64,000 nt of DNA from contig JAFAGI010000012.1 of assembly GCA_023422835.1 (NCBI GenBank), positions 248,001 to 312,000 on the forward strand, in the 5' to 3' direction. The notes beneath the pieces are model-generated. The model did no database searches. It had not been told where the DNA came from and saw only the letters and a list, made by a program, of their open reading frames with translations. A program made the translations under genes and the position numbers. This document shows positions 53,806 through 63,412 of this stretch, piece by piece (the first letter of the stretch is position 1; every line of letters begins with the position of its first letter). This DNA is from Bacteroidota bacterium (GTDB lineage Bacteria; Bacteroidota; Bacteroidia; Chitinophagales; Chitinophagaceae).

Positions 53806-54654
53806 TTATTCTGCAGTTTCTACCTTGCCCTGCTGCGGAAGGCTGGTATTACCATTCTCCGGGCCGGTATTGGCCTTCAGCCAGAGGTTAATGGGATACC
53901 CGTATTTCACTCTTGTGTATCGTGTACCTTTTTTTACTTCATCTCTCATTTCACGTTCGGGATCCTGACGGTAAACAATCGCCGTGAGTGTGTCGGTAAC
54001 ACCGGGGTCAAGGACTACATCGCCCACCTTTAAATTCATGGAAAGCAGGTATTGCCTGGCTTCTGCAAAAGTCATATTTTCCAGGTTGGGAACTTGCATG
54101 CTGGGGCTGCCTTTACCATCGCCGAGGGATAAATGTATCACCGTACCTACAGGCACTTTTGTGCCCGGCGCTATTTCGGTAAGGCTATCCAGCCGCTGCT
54201 CTTTTACCACATCTTTACCAAGATCTGGAATGTAGCGCGTGCTGCCGACCTTTAAACCAAAACTTTTTAAAAGAAAATAAGCGCTGGTATTGGAGAAGCC
54301 GCGCAGATCGGGCATTTCTACTAAAGGAGCTGTAGCCCTGTTTATGGTGAGGTAAACAATCCTGTTTGATTTTACGCCTTTAATAGCGGAACTGGGCGTT
54401 TGCGCAACCACGGTAAGCCGCGGCAGACTATCGTAAAACAAGGAGTCTTGTACAAAAGCCTGTAAACCTGCCGATTCAATTTTTTCAATGGCCTTATCGT
54501 AGCGCATGCCCAGTACATTGGGTACTTTTACGGAATTGCCATGCTTGGTAAGCATATCCAGCGAAGAGATAAATATCAGGCCGATGGCAAATGTTGCCAG
54601 CAATACCATGATAAGGTTAAAGAAAAAAGACCTGTTTTTAAAAAAATTTGACAC
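53806..54654 (-). CDS. PASTA domain membrane protein
   Basis: One transmembrane helix (about residues 13-35, FNLIMVLLATFAIGLIFI) is followed by three PASTA repeats (VKVPNVLGMRYDKAIEKIES; VEMPDLRGFSNTSAYFLLKS; MQVPNLENMTFAEARQYLLS) facing the periplasm. PASTA domains bind peptidoglycan or beta-lactams in other proteins; here there is no kinase or PBP domain. The GTG at 54654 starts four bases after the ddl stop, so it is likely coupled to ddl. A longer frame overlapping ddl has been set aside. Confidence 0.85.
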   Translation of the reverse strand: MSNFFKNRSFFFNLIMVLLATFAIGLIFISSLDMLTKHGNSVKVPNVLGMRYDKAIEKIESAGLQAFVQDSLFYDSLPRLTVVAQTPSSAIKGVKSNRIVYLTINRATAPLVEMPDLRGFSNTSAYFLLKSFGLKVGSTRYIPDLGKDVVKEQRLDSLTEIAPGTKVPVGTVIHLSLGDGKGSPSMQVPNLENMTFAEARQYLLSMNLKVGDVVLDPGVTDTLTAIVYRQDPEREMRDEVKKGTRYTRVKYGYPINLWLKANTGPENGNTSLPQQGKVETAE

Positions 54655-54658
54655 GCTG

Positions 54659-55696
54659 CTAATTTTTTGTGTTTGCCGAATGTAAACGTAAAGCTTCTTC
54701 AATCAGGTCGGTATAAAAATTGGTAACAGTTCTGCCACTTGCACGCACCTGCTGTGGAATAAAGCTGGTATCAGTTTGGCCGGGTACCGTATTTATTTCC
54801 AGCATATAAGCCTTACCTTCTTCTTCCTGGTAAATAAAATCTATTCTTACTACGCCGCTGCAATTTAAACCTTTATACAATCTTAGAGCAGCATCGTTGA
54901 TTTTTTGTTTAATATCTTCTGTAACATCTGCCGGTGTGATCTCGGTGGTTTTTCCGCTATACTTGGCTTCAAAATCAAAGTATTGGGTGCCGTCAACTGT
55001 TGCGGGCATCACTACTTCAGATATAGGCAATACAATGATTTCCCCCTGAGACATGTACACACCCACCGTAAGTTCGCGTCCGCGGATAAACTCTTCTATC
55101 ATTACTTCATCATCTACCGCAAAAGCCTTTTCAAGATGTGTATGGATAAGGCCTTCATCGTACGCCAGGACTTTGAATGTAGCGAGGCTGGAGCCGCCGT
55201 TGTTCGGCTTTATAAATACCGGATACTGAAGCGCCTTTAACTCTGTAATATCAAAGCCTTTTTTCCTTGAAAACATCCTGGATTGCGCCACATGTACACC
55301 ATAATATGCCGCCAGCGCCACCGTAAACTTTTTATTGAAGGTAATGGCAGATGTAGCCGCATCGCAGCAGGTATATGGCAGGCCGATCATGTCGAAATAG
55401 CCGGGCAGTTTGCCGTCTTCACCGGGCGTACCGTGCAGGCACATCAGGGCTACATCAAACTTTATTTTTTTATCGTGCAGCACCATAGAAAAATCGCTTC
55501 TGTCCAGCTGCTGTTTATGCCCGTCTTCAGAAACATATAGCCAGCCTTCCTTACAGATGTCTACCAGGTAGCAGTCAAATTTTTCCCTATCGAGCTGGGC
55601 AGCAACGTTGGCCGCGCTTTTGTAGCTGATCTCTGCTTCTCCGCTCAGTCCGCCTGTGATTAGGGCTACACTTATTTTTTTCGAAATATTGTTCAT
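54659..55696 (-). CDS. ddl: D-alanine--D-alanine ligase
   Basis: An ATP-grasp ligase that makes D-Ala-D-Ala for peptidoglycan. Motifs: ALITGGLSGEAEISYKSA (N-terminal Ddl signature), LMCLHGTPGEDGKLPGY, FIKPNNGGSSLATF (ATP loop), VRIDFIYQE and MLEINTVPGQTDTSFIPQQ with the metal-binding Glu/Asn. The ATG at 55696 gives 345 aa. The PASTA gene follows immediately, linking the pair to cell-wall synthesis. Confidence 0.96.
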   Translation of the reverse strand: MNNISKKISVALITGGLSGEAEISYKSAANVAAQLDREKFDCYLVDICKEGWLYVSEDGHKQQLDRSDFSMVLHDKKIKFDVALMCLHGTPGEDGKLPGYFDMIGLPYTCCDAATSAITFNKKFTVALAAYYGVHVAQSRMFSRKKGFDITELKALQYPVFIKPNNGGSSLATFKVLAYDEGLIHTHLEKAFAVDDEVMIEEFIRGRELTVGVYMSQGEIIVLPISEVVMPATVDGTQYFDFEAKYSGKTTEITPADVTEDIKQKINDAALRLYKGLNCSGVVRIDFIYQEEEGKAYMLEINTVPGQTDTSFIPQQVRASGRTVTNFYTDLIEEALRLHSANTKN

Positions 55697-55740
55697 GTAC
55701 AATAATAATGATGCAAATATATAAAAATTATTACCGGGTG

Positions 55741-56640
55741 TTATTGAATTAAGTTGCGCGCATTTTCCTCACTGTATACAAATTTAAACCGGCGGTGGCT
55801 CCAAAGGTAATTTGCCGGGTCTGCTTTTATGTTTTCTTCTATGAGCCCTGCCATTTTTTTAGTGATCTCCCCGCGCCTGGTCTCCGAAGCATTGGCTGTG
55901 ATCAGCACCAGCTCATTTTTATAATAACCTCTTTTTACTCTTGTAAGTTTACCAAAAACTACTGCATTGCCGTTGATCACAGAGCCTTTTTCCGGACCTT
56001 TCACAAACGGCACCAGCCTGCCAAAAAAAGTAGTCCAGAAAGCTTTATGCCTGTGTTTATAAGGATTCTGGTCTGCTACGAGTATGAGGCAATATTTTTC
56101 ACCTGCATGGCTTCTAAAGCGCGACTGAAAATCTTCGGTGGGCAGCAAAGCAGCCTGGAACCTGCCGCGCAACCGCAGCATCATGTTTTCAAAAACATAG
56201 TTCTCCACTTTTTTATATACCAGCAACTGCTTATAAGGGTTTTGCAGGCTCACGGCAAGGTTGGCCATTTCCCAGTTAAAAAAATGTCCTAACGCAAGCG
56301 TGATACTTCTTTCCGAACTTGCATGCAAGTCTTCCAGCAATTGCAAATCGCATACAAACCTTTTACTTAGCGATTCTTTACTGATTGAAATAAGTTTAAG
56401 GGTTTCTAAAAAGCTGTCGCAAAATCTGGTGTAAAATTCATGCGCTATTCTATCTCTTTCCTGCTGCGTTTTTTCCGGAAAAGCGATCTGCAGGTTGTCC
56501 AGTACAACTTTTTTCCTGTATTGAAAGATATCGCGCAATACAAAAGCAATAATGTCGCTGAATACATACAGTACACGCAGCGGCAGCAGTGAAAAAATAT
56601 AAAATATAGCGTAGATTATTTTAAACAATAAATGTTGCAT
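55741..56640 (-). CDS. Lipid A-type acyltransferase (LpxL/HtrB family)
   Basis: A 299-aa inner-membrane acyltransferase. The N-terminal hydrophobic segment (LLFKIIYAIFYIFSLLPLRV) anchors it, and the catalytic HX4(D/E) motif is LGHFFNWEM. The following VYKKVENYVFENMML and LVADQNPYKH blocks fit the family. It should add a secondary acyl chain to lipid A; position and chain length cannot be told. Confidence 0.9.
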   Translation of the reverse strand: MQHLLFKIIYAIFYIFSLLPLRVLYVFSDIIAFVLRDIFQYRKKVVLDNLQIAFPEKTQQERDRIAHEFYTRFCDSFLETLKLISISKESLSKRFVCDLQLLEDLHASSERSITLALGHFFNWEMANLAVSLQNPYKQLLVYKKVENYVFENMMLRLRGRFQAALLPTEDFQSRFRSHAGEKYCLILVADQNPYKHRHKAFWTTFFGRLVPFVKGPEKGSVINGNAVVFGKLTRVKRGYYKNELVLITANASETRRGEITKKMAGLIEENIKADPANYLWSHRRFKFVYSEENARNLIQ

Positions 56641-56676
56641 CCTATGTTTTTATCGCCGGTTGAAAGGCTGTCATTG

Positions 56677-58296
56677 TTATAAAATAATATCTTGAACAAT
56701 GTTGCTCTTTTCCGGGTAATCGGTGTTGAAATGCAGGCCCCTACTTTCTTTGCGAAACTGTGCTCCTTTTACGATCAGGTAAGCCACAGAGATAAGGTTT
56801 CTCAGTTCACAAAGTTGTGGCGATACTTTGGTGGTTCTGAAGAGCTGCTCAGTTTCTTCAAAGAGAAGATCCAGTCGCTTCATAGCGCGCTCCAGGCGCA
56901 CATTGTTCCTTACAATGCCCACATAGTCACTCATAGTAAGCTCCAGTTCCTTACGGCTCTGCGTTATCAGGATCATCTCCTTAGGGTCGGTAGTACTTTT
57001 GGATATCCAGTCAGGCACCTCATTGTGGCTCATGCTTTCCCTGAAAGACTTATAACCGCCGTTTTGCATATACCTGCGCACATGCTCATATACGCGATGG
57101 CCGTAAACCATTGCTTCCAGCAGGCTGTTGCTTGCCAGGCGGTTGGCGCCGTGCAGTCCGGTGCTGCTGCATTCGCCGCAAGCGTAGAGGTTCAGGATGG
57201 TTGTGCGACCGTGCCCGTCTACCTTAATGCCGCCGCAACTGTAGTGTGCAGCAGGCGCCACCGGTATCATGTCTTTGCGGATATCTATGTTAAGGCTTAA
57301 GCATTTTTCGTTGATGTTCGGGAAATGATGCAGGAACTTTTCATAGTCCATGTGCCTGCAGTCCAGGTAAACATATTCCTTACCTTCCTGCTTCATTTCA
57401 TTGTCAATGGCACGCGCCACAATATCGCGGGGCGCAAGATCTTTGCGTTCATCATATTTCTCCATGAAGGCTTCGCCCTTGTGATTCCGCAAGATGCCAC
57501 CATCGCCGCGCACTGCTTCCGTGATCAGGAAGGATGGAGAAATGCCGGCTTCGAACAATGCTGTCGGGTGAAACTGTATGAACTCCATATTTTCCACCCT
57601 GCCTTTGGCACGGTAAACCATTGCCACACCATCACCGGTAGCCACGCGCGGATTGGTGGTGGTTCTGTAGGCCTGGCCGCAACCACCAGTTGCCAGCACC
57701 GTTGTCGGAGCGAGGCATTTTTCTACAGTATTGTTTTTTTCATTCAGCATATACACCCCATAACAGGTAATATCGGTAGTAGATTTGGTTACCAGGTAGC
57801 CGAAGTGATGCTGGGTAATGATATCAATCACGTAATGTTTTTCCAGGATGCGTATATTTTTTGTATTCCGTGCTTTTGCTGCAATAGCCCGCTCAATCTC
57901 TCTGCCGGTAATATCCTTATGGTGCAGTATCCTGTTTTCACTGTGGCCCCCTTCCCTGCCTAAGCTGTAATCCCCATCCGGATCTTTATCGAATTGCGTA
58001 CCGTATGCGATCAGTTCTTTCAATCGCTCAGGGCCTTCGGAAATAATAGAAGCCACCAGTTCCTCATCACACAAACCATCACCTGCTACCAGCGTATCGC
58101 TGATGTGTTTCTCAAAGCTGTCATTCTCAAAATCCCATACAGTGGCAACGCCGCCCTGGGCATAGGCTGTATTGGTGTCTTCCAGGAATGACTTGGTAAT
58201 AACCGTAACTTCTTTGTCAGGAAATGCTTCTGCAATTTTTAATGCATAAGTGAGCCCTGCCAGCCCCGAACCGATTATCAAAAAATCCGTTTGCAT
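56677..58296 (-). CDS. nadB: L-aspartate oxidase
   Basis: FAD enzyme that makes iminoaspartate for NAD synthesis. FAD-binding GSGLAGLTYALKIAE, the substrate loop GREGGHSENRILHHKD with TGREIERA, PTALFEAGISPSFLITEAVR and the C-terminal CGECSSTGLHGANRLASNSL are all present. At 539 aa it matches NadB rather than succinate dehydrogenase. nadA and nadC are not in the window. Confidence 0.95.
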   Translation of the reverse strand: MQTDFLIIGSGLAGLTYALKIAEAFPDKEVTVITKSFLEDTNTAYAQGGVATVWDFENDSFEKHISDTLVAGDGLCDEELVASIISEGPERLKELIAYGTQFDKDPDGDYSLGREGGHSENRILHHKDITGREIERAIAAKARNTKNIRILEKHYVIDIITQHHFGYLVTKSTTDITCYGVYMLNEKNNTVEKCLAPTTVLATGGCGQAYRTTTNPRVATGDGVAMVYRAKGRVENMEFIQFHPTALFEAGISPSFLITEAVRGDGGILRNHKGEAFMEKYDERKDLAPRDIVARAIDNEMKQEGKEYVYLDCRHMDYEKFLHHFPNINEKCLSLNIDIRKDMIPVAPAAHYSCGGIKVDGHGRTTILNLYACGECSSTGLHGANRLASNSLLEAMVYGHRVYEHVRRYMQNGGYKSFRESMSHNEVPDWISKSTTDPKEMILITQSRKELELTMSDYVGIVRNNVRLERAMKRLDLLFEETEQLFRTTKVSPQLCELRNLISVAYLIVKGAQFRKESRGLHFNTDYPEKSNIVQDIIL

Positions 58297-58313
58297 CTTC
58301 AGTTAGTTTTACA

Positions 58314-59330
58314 TTAATTTCCGGCGCCAGTACCGGCATCTTCATCTGCATTCAGCAAATGTTCATCAGGCACTATCCTACCTTTTCTTTTATCGTAAAA
58401 TAAGGACATTACAATAGACAAGCCTACACTTGCTAGAATCACAGCCAGTGAAATGCCGATAGGAATGTGGATATCAAAATACTCTACCAACATTTTGAAG
58501 CCGATAAAAATCAACACCACTGCAATACCCTGTTGTAAATAATCAAATTTATCGGCAGCGCCCTGCAGCAGAAAAAATAAGCTTCTTAACCCGAGTATAG
58601 CAAAGATATTACTGGAATAAATGATCATAATATCTGTGTCTGAAAAGGGTACGCCTGCACTGTCTCGCACCAATGAAACTACCGTGGGAATGCTGTCTAC
58701 CGCAAACACCAGGTCTGTAACGGCAATTACCAGCACCACGATGGATAAAGTGGTCAGGTATGTTTTTCCCTTTATTTTGGTAAAATATTTCCCGTTGGAA
58801 TCTTTGTAGGTGATGGGCAATACCCTGTTGGCCCATTTGAATAATTTATTCTTATCCAAGTCAAGCTGGTGATCGTCTTTCTGTACAAACAATTTGAACC
58901 CCGTATATAGCAGGAATGCGCCGAAAATATACATGATCCAATGAAAGCGGTTGATAATCTCCACGCCAAGCGCTATGAAAATGATCCTTAAAATAATGGC
59001 CATCAGTACGCCAACCAACAACGCCCTGTTCTTATCAACGCTTTTGATCTTGAAATAATTAAAGATGATGATGAATACAAAGATATTGTCTATGCTCAAT
59101 GATTTCTCCATGAGATAGGCGCTGATGTACTTGGTAGCATATCTTACACCATCTTCATACCATACAAAAATCCAATAAGCTAATGCCAGCCCTACCCAGA
59201 AGATTGATTGGTACAGTGCAGATTTTAAGGTCATTACATGACCTTTCCTGCTGAAAGCGCCCATGTCAATGATGATGGCCAACAACAATACGGCACCCAG
59301 CACCATATACTCAAACAACGTATGATCCAT
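58314..59330 (-). CDS. TerC family integral membrane protein
   Basis: About nine transmembrane helices. The TerC signatures are AYLMEKSLSIDNIFVFIIIF, with acidic residues in helix 3, and AVTDLVFAVDSIPTV. Relatives export manganese or are linked to tellurite resistance; the Alx-type length (338 aa) fits metal ion export. It starts upstream of nadB by 17 bases, so the two may be co-transcribed. Confidence 0.9.
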   Translation of the reverse strand: MDHTLFEYMVLGAVLLLAIIIDMGAFSRKGHVMTLKSALYQSIFWVGLALAYWIFVWYEDGVRYATKYISAYLMEKSLSIDNIFVFIIIFNYFKIKSVDKNRALLVGVLMAIILRIIFIALGVEIINRFHWIMYIFGAFLLYTGFKLFVQKDDHQLDLDKNKLFKWANRVLPITYKDSNGKYFTKIKGKTYLTTLSIVVLVIAVTDLVFAVDSIPTVVSLVRDSAGVPFSDTDIMIIYSSNIFAILGLRSLFFLLQGAADKFDYLQQGIAVVLIFIGFKMLVEYFDIHIPIGISLAVILASVGLSIVMSLFYDKRKGRIVPDEHLLNADEDAGTGAGN

Positions 59331-59380
59331 ACAAGAAATTTAGTTTGCAAAATTACTTAAATTCGGACTGATAAAAGTCA

Positions 59381-61045
59381 TTAAATTCTCTTTTCTGACT
59401 GCTTGTCAATAAAATTTTGCAATTGCGCTGTGGAGTAACTGCTAAGGTTTTGTGCTTTGGTCAGGCCGGCTTTCTGCGCTGCCAGCACACCAAAACGTAT
59501 ATCGTACAACCCTTTGATGAAGTGCGCATCGGGATTGATGGAGATAAGCACTTCTTTCTGGAGCGCGTACTCCATGTACCGCCAGTCGATATCAAGCCTG
59601 CGCGGATTGGCGTTCAACTCTATTACTACATCGTTTGCCGCACAAGCATCAATTATTTTTTTGTGATCTACAGGATAGCCGTTGCGCAGCAGCAATAACC
59701 TGCCTGTGAGGTGGCCTAATATGCTGGTATAGGGATTTTCTACTGCTTTGATTATTCTTTGTGTTGCTGCATCCGGCTGCATGCGCAGGTTGGAGTGTAC
59801 CGAAGCAATTACAACTTCAAAGGTTTTTAAAATTTCATTGCCGTAGTCCAGGCTGCCGTCGTTAAGGATATCGCATTCAATGCCTTTAAAAATGCGGAAT
59901 GGATACAGTTTTTTATTAAGCTCATCTATCTGCTGCTGTTGCGCCAGCACTTTCTGTTCACTTAGGCCTTCGGCATAAAAAGCAGATTTGGAATGATCTG
60001 TAAGTACCAGGTATTCTAAACCATTTCTGATCAGTTCGGCAGCAATGTCTTCAACCCTGTCAGCCCCGTCGCTCCAGTTGCTGTGGCAATGAATGATGCC
60101 TTTGATGTCGCGCGTTGTTATCACTTCAGGAATTGCTTGCTGTGCGGCGGCATCTATCCATTTAATGTTGTTGGTAAGAAAAGGGGGAATGGGTTGCAGG
60201 TTATGCTGTAGGAAAATTTGTTCTCTTGAACTTACATTACCTGTTTTATATTTTTCTATAAAGGTTTTAAAGAATTGGGGCGTACAAGAAAGCTCAAACT
60301 GTTTGGCAATGAGCATTTCAGCAGGATACTGCAAAAACTCGATGCGAATGCCGTTCTGTGCGGTATATATTTTTTTTTCGTCCTTATGTGAAGGGTACAG
60401 TTGATACAAGCCAGCAATTTTCTCAAGCACATCATTTGCGGCATCCGTTACCCATTGCACAGTGTGAATGATATCGCTCTGCTGTAATATTTCGCCGGTG
60501 AGCAAAAAATTATCCGAAGAAAATGTACTGCGCAATGTATTATCAAAAGCAATAACAAAATCCAGTACTGTTGCCAGCAGGAAAGCATCACGGCTCTGGA
60601 GGTAAAACTCCAGTGCAACTTTTATATTCTGCTGTGTTTTCTGGCCAAACCCTTTAAGCGAGCTCAAGCGGTTGCTGTTACAGGCTTCCAGCAGATCATT
60701 GATGCTAGTAATGCCTAATTCTTTCCAAATCAGTTTAATTTTCTGTGTTCCCAGGCCTTTCACTGACAACATTTCCAGGATGCCCTGCGGGGCATTACTT
60801 ACATGTTCGTCAAGCTTTTCCATGGTACCGGTAGCCAGCTGTTCCAGTATCTTATTGCCTATGGCCTTACCTACGCCCGGCAGTTGAAAGATCTCTTCTC
60901 TTTTTACATGCTGTAATTCTACCGGAAGTTTTTTGATAAGCCTGGCTGCTTTTAAATAGGCCTTTATTTTAAAGCTGTCTTCATCGTTCAGGTCCATCAG
61001 GGCGGCCAGGAGCTCAAAATTATAGGCAATATCAGCGTTGGTCAT
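59381..61045 (-). CDS. polX: DNA polymerase/3'-5' exonuclease PolX
   Basis: The N-terminal half has two helix-hairpin-helix motifs (QLPGVGKAIGNKILEQLA, SVKGLGTQKIKLIWKELG) in a PolX-like 8-kDa domain and a polymerase region. The C-terminal half is a PHP domain with IIHCHSNWSDGADRVEDIA and LTDHSKSAFYAEGL metal-binding His/Asp residues. The polymerase palm lacks an obvious GGxxR-type block, so catalytic synthesis may be weak or absent, as I read it; base excision repair and exonuclease roles are inferred. Length 554 aa is typical. Confidence 0.9.
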   Translation of the reverse strand: MTNADIAYNFELLAALMDLNDEDSFKIKAYLKAARLIKKLPVELQHVKREEIFQLPGVGKAIGNKILEQLATGTMEKLDEHVSNAPQGILEMLSVKGLGTQKIKLIWKELGITSINDLLEACNSNRLSSLKGFGQKTQQNIKVALEFYLQSRDAFLLATVLDFVIAFDNTLRSTFSSDNFLLTGEILQQSDIIHTVQWVTDAANDVLEKIAGLYQLYPSHKDEKKIYTAQNGIRIEFLQYPAEMLIAKQFELSCTPQFFKTFIEKYKTGNVSSREQIFLQHNLQPIPPFLTNNIKWIDAAAQQAIPEVITTRDIKGIIHCHSNWSDGADRVEDIAAELIRNGLEYLVLTDHSKSAFYAEGLSEQKVLAQQQQIDELNKKLYPFRIFKGIECDILNDGSLDYGNEILKTFEVVIASVHSNLRMQPDAATQRIIKAVENPYTSILGHLTGRLLLLRNGYPVDHKKIIDACAANDVVIELNANPRRLDIDWRYMEYALQKEVLISINPDAHFIKGLYDIRFGVLAAQKAGLTKAQNLSSYSTAQLQNFIDKQSEKRI

Positions 61046-61180
61046 TTTTGGTGCAAAGATACTACGCAGGAAGTGTATGATGGTTGAAAATTAAATAGAT
61101 CTAATGAGTGAAAAAATTAAAGAAGTGAAGTAAAGGATATGCCAGGTAGTTGTAAGATAGTTATATTATGACTGGTTAAG

Positions 61181-61188
61181 TATATTTG
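61181..61188 (+). promoter_or_regulatory. Promoter -7 box before the response-regulator remnant
   Basis: TATATTTG matches TAnnTTTG fully and precedes the remnant's ATG by 30 bases, so a promoter may survive although the gene is dead. Confidence 0.4.
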
Positions 61189-61218
61189 CACCTATATTAT
61201 TCCCTGTAATTTTGCATA

Positions 61219-61352
61219 TGAGAATCTTGGTAATAGAAGATGAAACTACATTGAATAAAAACATTTGTGGAGCGCTTTTGGCTGAAAATTTTGTTGTCCG
61301 CAACCATAACAAAATCGAAAGCGCGCTTAAAAGTGTCTGCAAGAAAATCTAA
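61219..61352 (+). pseudogene. Response regulator receiver domain, N-terminal remnant
   Basis: MRILVIEDETTLNK is the classic first strand of an OmpR-type receiver with its acidic pair. Reading one base over after 61258 gives ICGALLAENFVVRN, the normal first helix and second strand, then a stop. Only about 45 codons remain and they are frameshifted, so no function is left. The rest of 61046-61448 holds the promoter box and a terminator. Confidence 0.6.
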
Positions 61353-61400
61353 AATATAATCCCCGCAACGAAAAAGAGCTTTAATGCAATAACAGAAATT

Positions 61401-61426
61401 AAAAAGCCCCATCAATTTGTTGGGGC
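61401..61426 (-). terminator. Terminator of the histone-like gene
   Basis: GCCCCA pairs with TGGGGC across an eight-to-nine-base loop, followed on the reverse strand by TTTTT. It is 23 bases past the stop. Confidence 0.88.
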
Positions 61427-61448
61427 CTGATCAAAAAAATATATTGAA

Positions 61449-61697
61449 TTATTTTTTTGCAGCAGCTTTCTTTGGTGAAGCTTTTTTAGCAGCAGCCTTT
61501 TTAGGAGCAGCTTGTTTTGCAGCAGCTTTCTTAGGAGCAACAGCAGCTTTTTTTGCAGCAGCTTTCTTAGGAGCAGCAGCAGCTTTTTTTACAGCAGCTT
61601 TTTTAGGAGGAGCTTGTTTTGCAGCAGCCTTTTTTGGGGCAGCAGCTTTCTTTGCAGCAGCTTTTTTAGGAGCGGCCTTTTTTGTAGCCATAGCCAT
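61449..61697 (-). CDS. Lys/Ala/Pro-rich histone H1-like protein
   Basis: An 82-aa protein built almost only from repeats of KKAA, PKKAAAKK and related units, the composition of histone H1 C-terminal tails and of chlamydial Hc1/Hc2-like proteins. It should be highly basic, disordered and DNA-compacting. It has no globular domain. Repeat-rich DNA makes the opposite strand open too, but the terminator and basic composition support this strand. The start may be M1 or M3. Confidence 0.85.
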   Translation of the reverse strand: MAMATKKAAPKKAAAKKAAAPKKAAAKQAPPKKAAVKKAAAAPKKAAAKKAAVAPKKAAAKQAAPKKAAAKKASPKKAAAKK

Positions 61698-61913
61698 AGT
61701 TTAAAATTTAATGGTTAGTAAATAATATTGTAAAATTATAAACAAATAAAATAAGAAATAAAAAATAGCATAGTTTTTTTAATTTTTTACATGTTAATCA
61801 TAAACAAATTAAATGCCGAAATATTTCGTAATATCTTGATAAGCCCTGAAACTATTTATTCATCAGCTATACAGCAAAAACGGCTACACCGTAATAAAGC
61901 CCGCCATACACAT

Positions 61914-61950
61914 AAAAAAAATGGAAACCATTGAGCTGATTTCCATTTTT
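61914..61950 (-). terminator. Terminator of the DUF4136-like lipoprotein gene
   Basis: AAAATGGAAA pairs with TTTCCATTTT around a 12-base loop, flanked by A and T runs. It may work on both strands. Confidence 0.85.
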
Positions 61951-61970
61951 AAAATATTTTATTGAGATTT

Positions 61971-62591
61971 TTAATGAAACAATCCTTTCTTCATTAGGTC
62001 ATCTACAATTGATTTTGCATAGTCCTTACCCAATGAAGCAGCAGAAGAAGGATCACTGGTTTCTGAATGCGCAGAGTAAATCATTTGTTTACTTCTCTTA
62101 AGATCGTACAGGTTGGTCTCAAAAGTATAAGATGAATAATTTCTCAAATATCCTGTAGGACCCCATGCAAAAGGATACCAGTAAGAATAATATCCCCACC
62201 AGGAATACGGGCCGCCCCAGTAGTTGTTTACATACTGTTGCTTTTTATTCTTGTCAATCATGGTGATTGTGATAACGCCGTCAATACCGTTTTGATTCAT
62301 CTGGCTCAGTGCCTGCTCTTCATCCATTTTATCAAATGCGCGCGGGCCGTAAGTGTCTGTAGATGTCACGGCATTGAAACCCCTGTTTCTTAATTCCTGT
62401 ACCAAGTGGTTCTCCATGCTCACATTTGAAGAACGGTTTTTGTTGCTCAATAAACCCATCACGAGAATCTTGTTGAGGCTAGTCCTGCTCAGATTGGCAT
62501 CTTTAGAAACCCAACTGGTTGTAACGCGTGAAGTGGAGCAACCTGCAAGTAACAACAATGCAGGTATGGAAAGTAATAATATTTTTTTCAT
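61971..62591 (-). CDS. DUF4136-like lipoprotein
   Basis: A lipoprotein signal with lipobox LLAGC is followed by TTSWVSKDA and KILVMGLLSNKNRSS, the opening of DUF4136-like proteins. A Trp/Tyr-rich insert (YWGGPYSWWGYYSYWYPFAW) lies mid-protein, and the C-terminus SLGKDYAKSIVDDLMKKGLF matches the family end. Function unknown. The ATG at 62591 was preferred to one two codons upstream because it gives a compact signal peptide. Confidence 0.8.
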   Translation of the reverse strand: MKKILLLSIPALLLLAGCSTSRVTTSWVSKDANLSRTSLNKILVMGLLSNKNRSSNVSMENHLVQELRNRGFNAVTSTDTYGPRAFDKMDEEQALSQMNQNGIDGVITITMIDKNKKQQYVNNYWGGPYSWWGYYSYWYPFAWGPTGYLRNYSSYTFETNLYDLKRSKQMIYSAHSETSDPSSAASLGKDYAKSIVDDLMKKGLFH

Positions 62592-62677
62592 TTGCATATT
62601 TTTTTATCGCCGTTTGCGGCATGGTTTAATTTATAGTGTTGTGATTTAAAATTACTACAAATTAGACAATAATTTTC

Positions 62678-63274
62678 TTAAAAGTTTAAACTTTTTGAAC
62701 TTATTATTGCATGGTGAATTTCTAAAACCTGAGGTATCACGAGCCTGCTTTCATCGTTAAAAATCACGTAGTCGCAAAGCCGCATTTTTATTTCTTCATC
62801 TATTTGCCTTTCCATACGGCTAAGCACCTCCTGCCTGCTGCTTTTGCTGCGGTTCATTGCGCGCTGAATCCTTAATGCCTTGGGGGCATATACACCTATC
62901 ACAATGTCAAGGCCGCCGGCGGTACCTGCTTCAAAAAGTATGGCTGCTTCCTTGATAATATAAGGCGCCTTTTGCCGGCTTACCCACGTATCAAATGCGC
63001 GCATAGCGGCAGGATGCACAATACTGTTGAGCAGTGTTAATTGCTCCTTGTCGCCAAAAACTTTTTCTGCAAGCATTTTTCTCTGCAGCATGCCGTTATT
63101 GCCGTACACGTTACCGAAATTTTTTATTACCTGCCGCTTCAAAACGTCGTCTTCATTCAATAAATCTTTAGAATGGCTATCGGCATCAAAAACAGGAATA
63201 CCAAGGGTTTCAAAGATCTTTGACACCAGTGACTTGCCGCTGCCTATACCACCTGTTATACCTGCCTTTATCAT
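62678..63274 (-). CDS. coaE: Dephospho-CoA kinase
   Basis: Last step of CoA synthesis. P-loop AGITGGIGSGKSLVSKIF at the N-terminus, FDADSHSKDLL (substrate Asp), LLNSIVHPAAMRAF and the lid RMERQIDEEIKMRLCDYVI are all present. The ATG at 63274 (198 aa) places the P-loop right at the start, as usual. Confidence 0.95.
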   Translation of the reverse strand: MIKAGITGGIGSGKSLVSKIFETLGIPVFDADSHSKDLLNEDDVLKRQVIKNFGNVYGNNGMLQRKMLAEKVFGDKEQLTLLNSIVHPAAMRAFDTWVSRQKAPYIIKEAAILFEAGTAGGLDIVIGVYAPKALRIQRAMNRSKSSRQEVLSRMERQIDEEIKMRLCDYVIFNDESRLVIPQVLEIHHAIISSKSLNF

Positions 63275-63362
63275 AATTAATTCCAAATTAATCAGTAAAT
63301 TTAAAATACAAATACCTCCTGCTGCGTTTCTTTGACAACAGGCTCAACAAAGCCATTACGTA

Positions 63363-63395
63363 AAAAAAGTGTGATACACAATATACCACACTTTT
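63363..63395 (-). terminator. Terminator of the edge gene
   Basis: AAAGTGTGATA pairs with TATACCACACTTT with one mismatch and is followed by T residues on the reverse strand. Confidence 0.8.
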
Positions 63396-63412
63396 CTTAC
63401 TTGTATAAAAAA

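Noticed and set aside
61417..61704. Ala/Phe-rich forward-strand open frame over the histone-like gene
   Set aside because: Antisense of KKAA repeats gives FFAAA repeats automatically. The terminator and basic product support the reverse strand.
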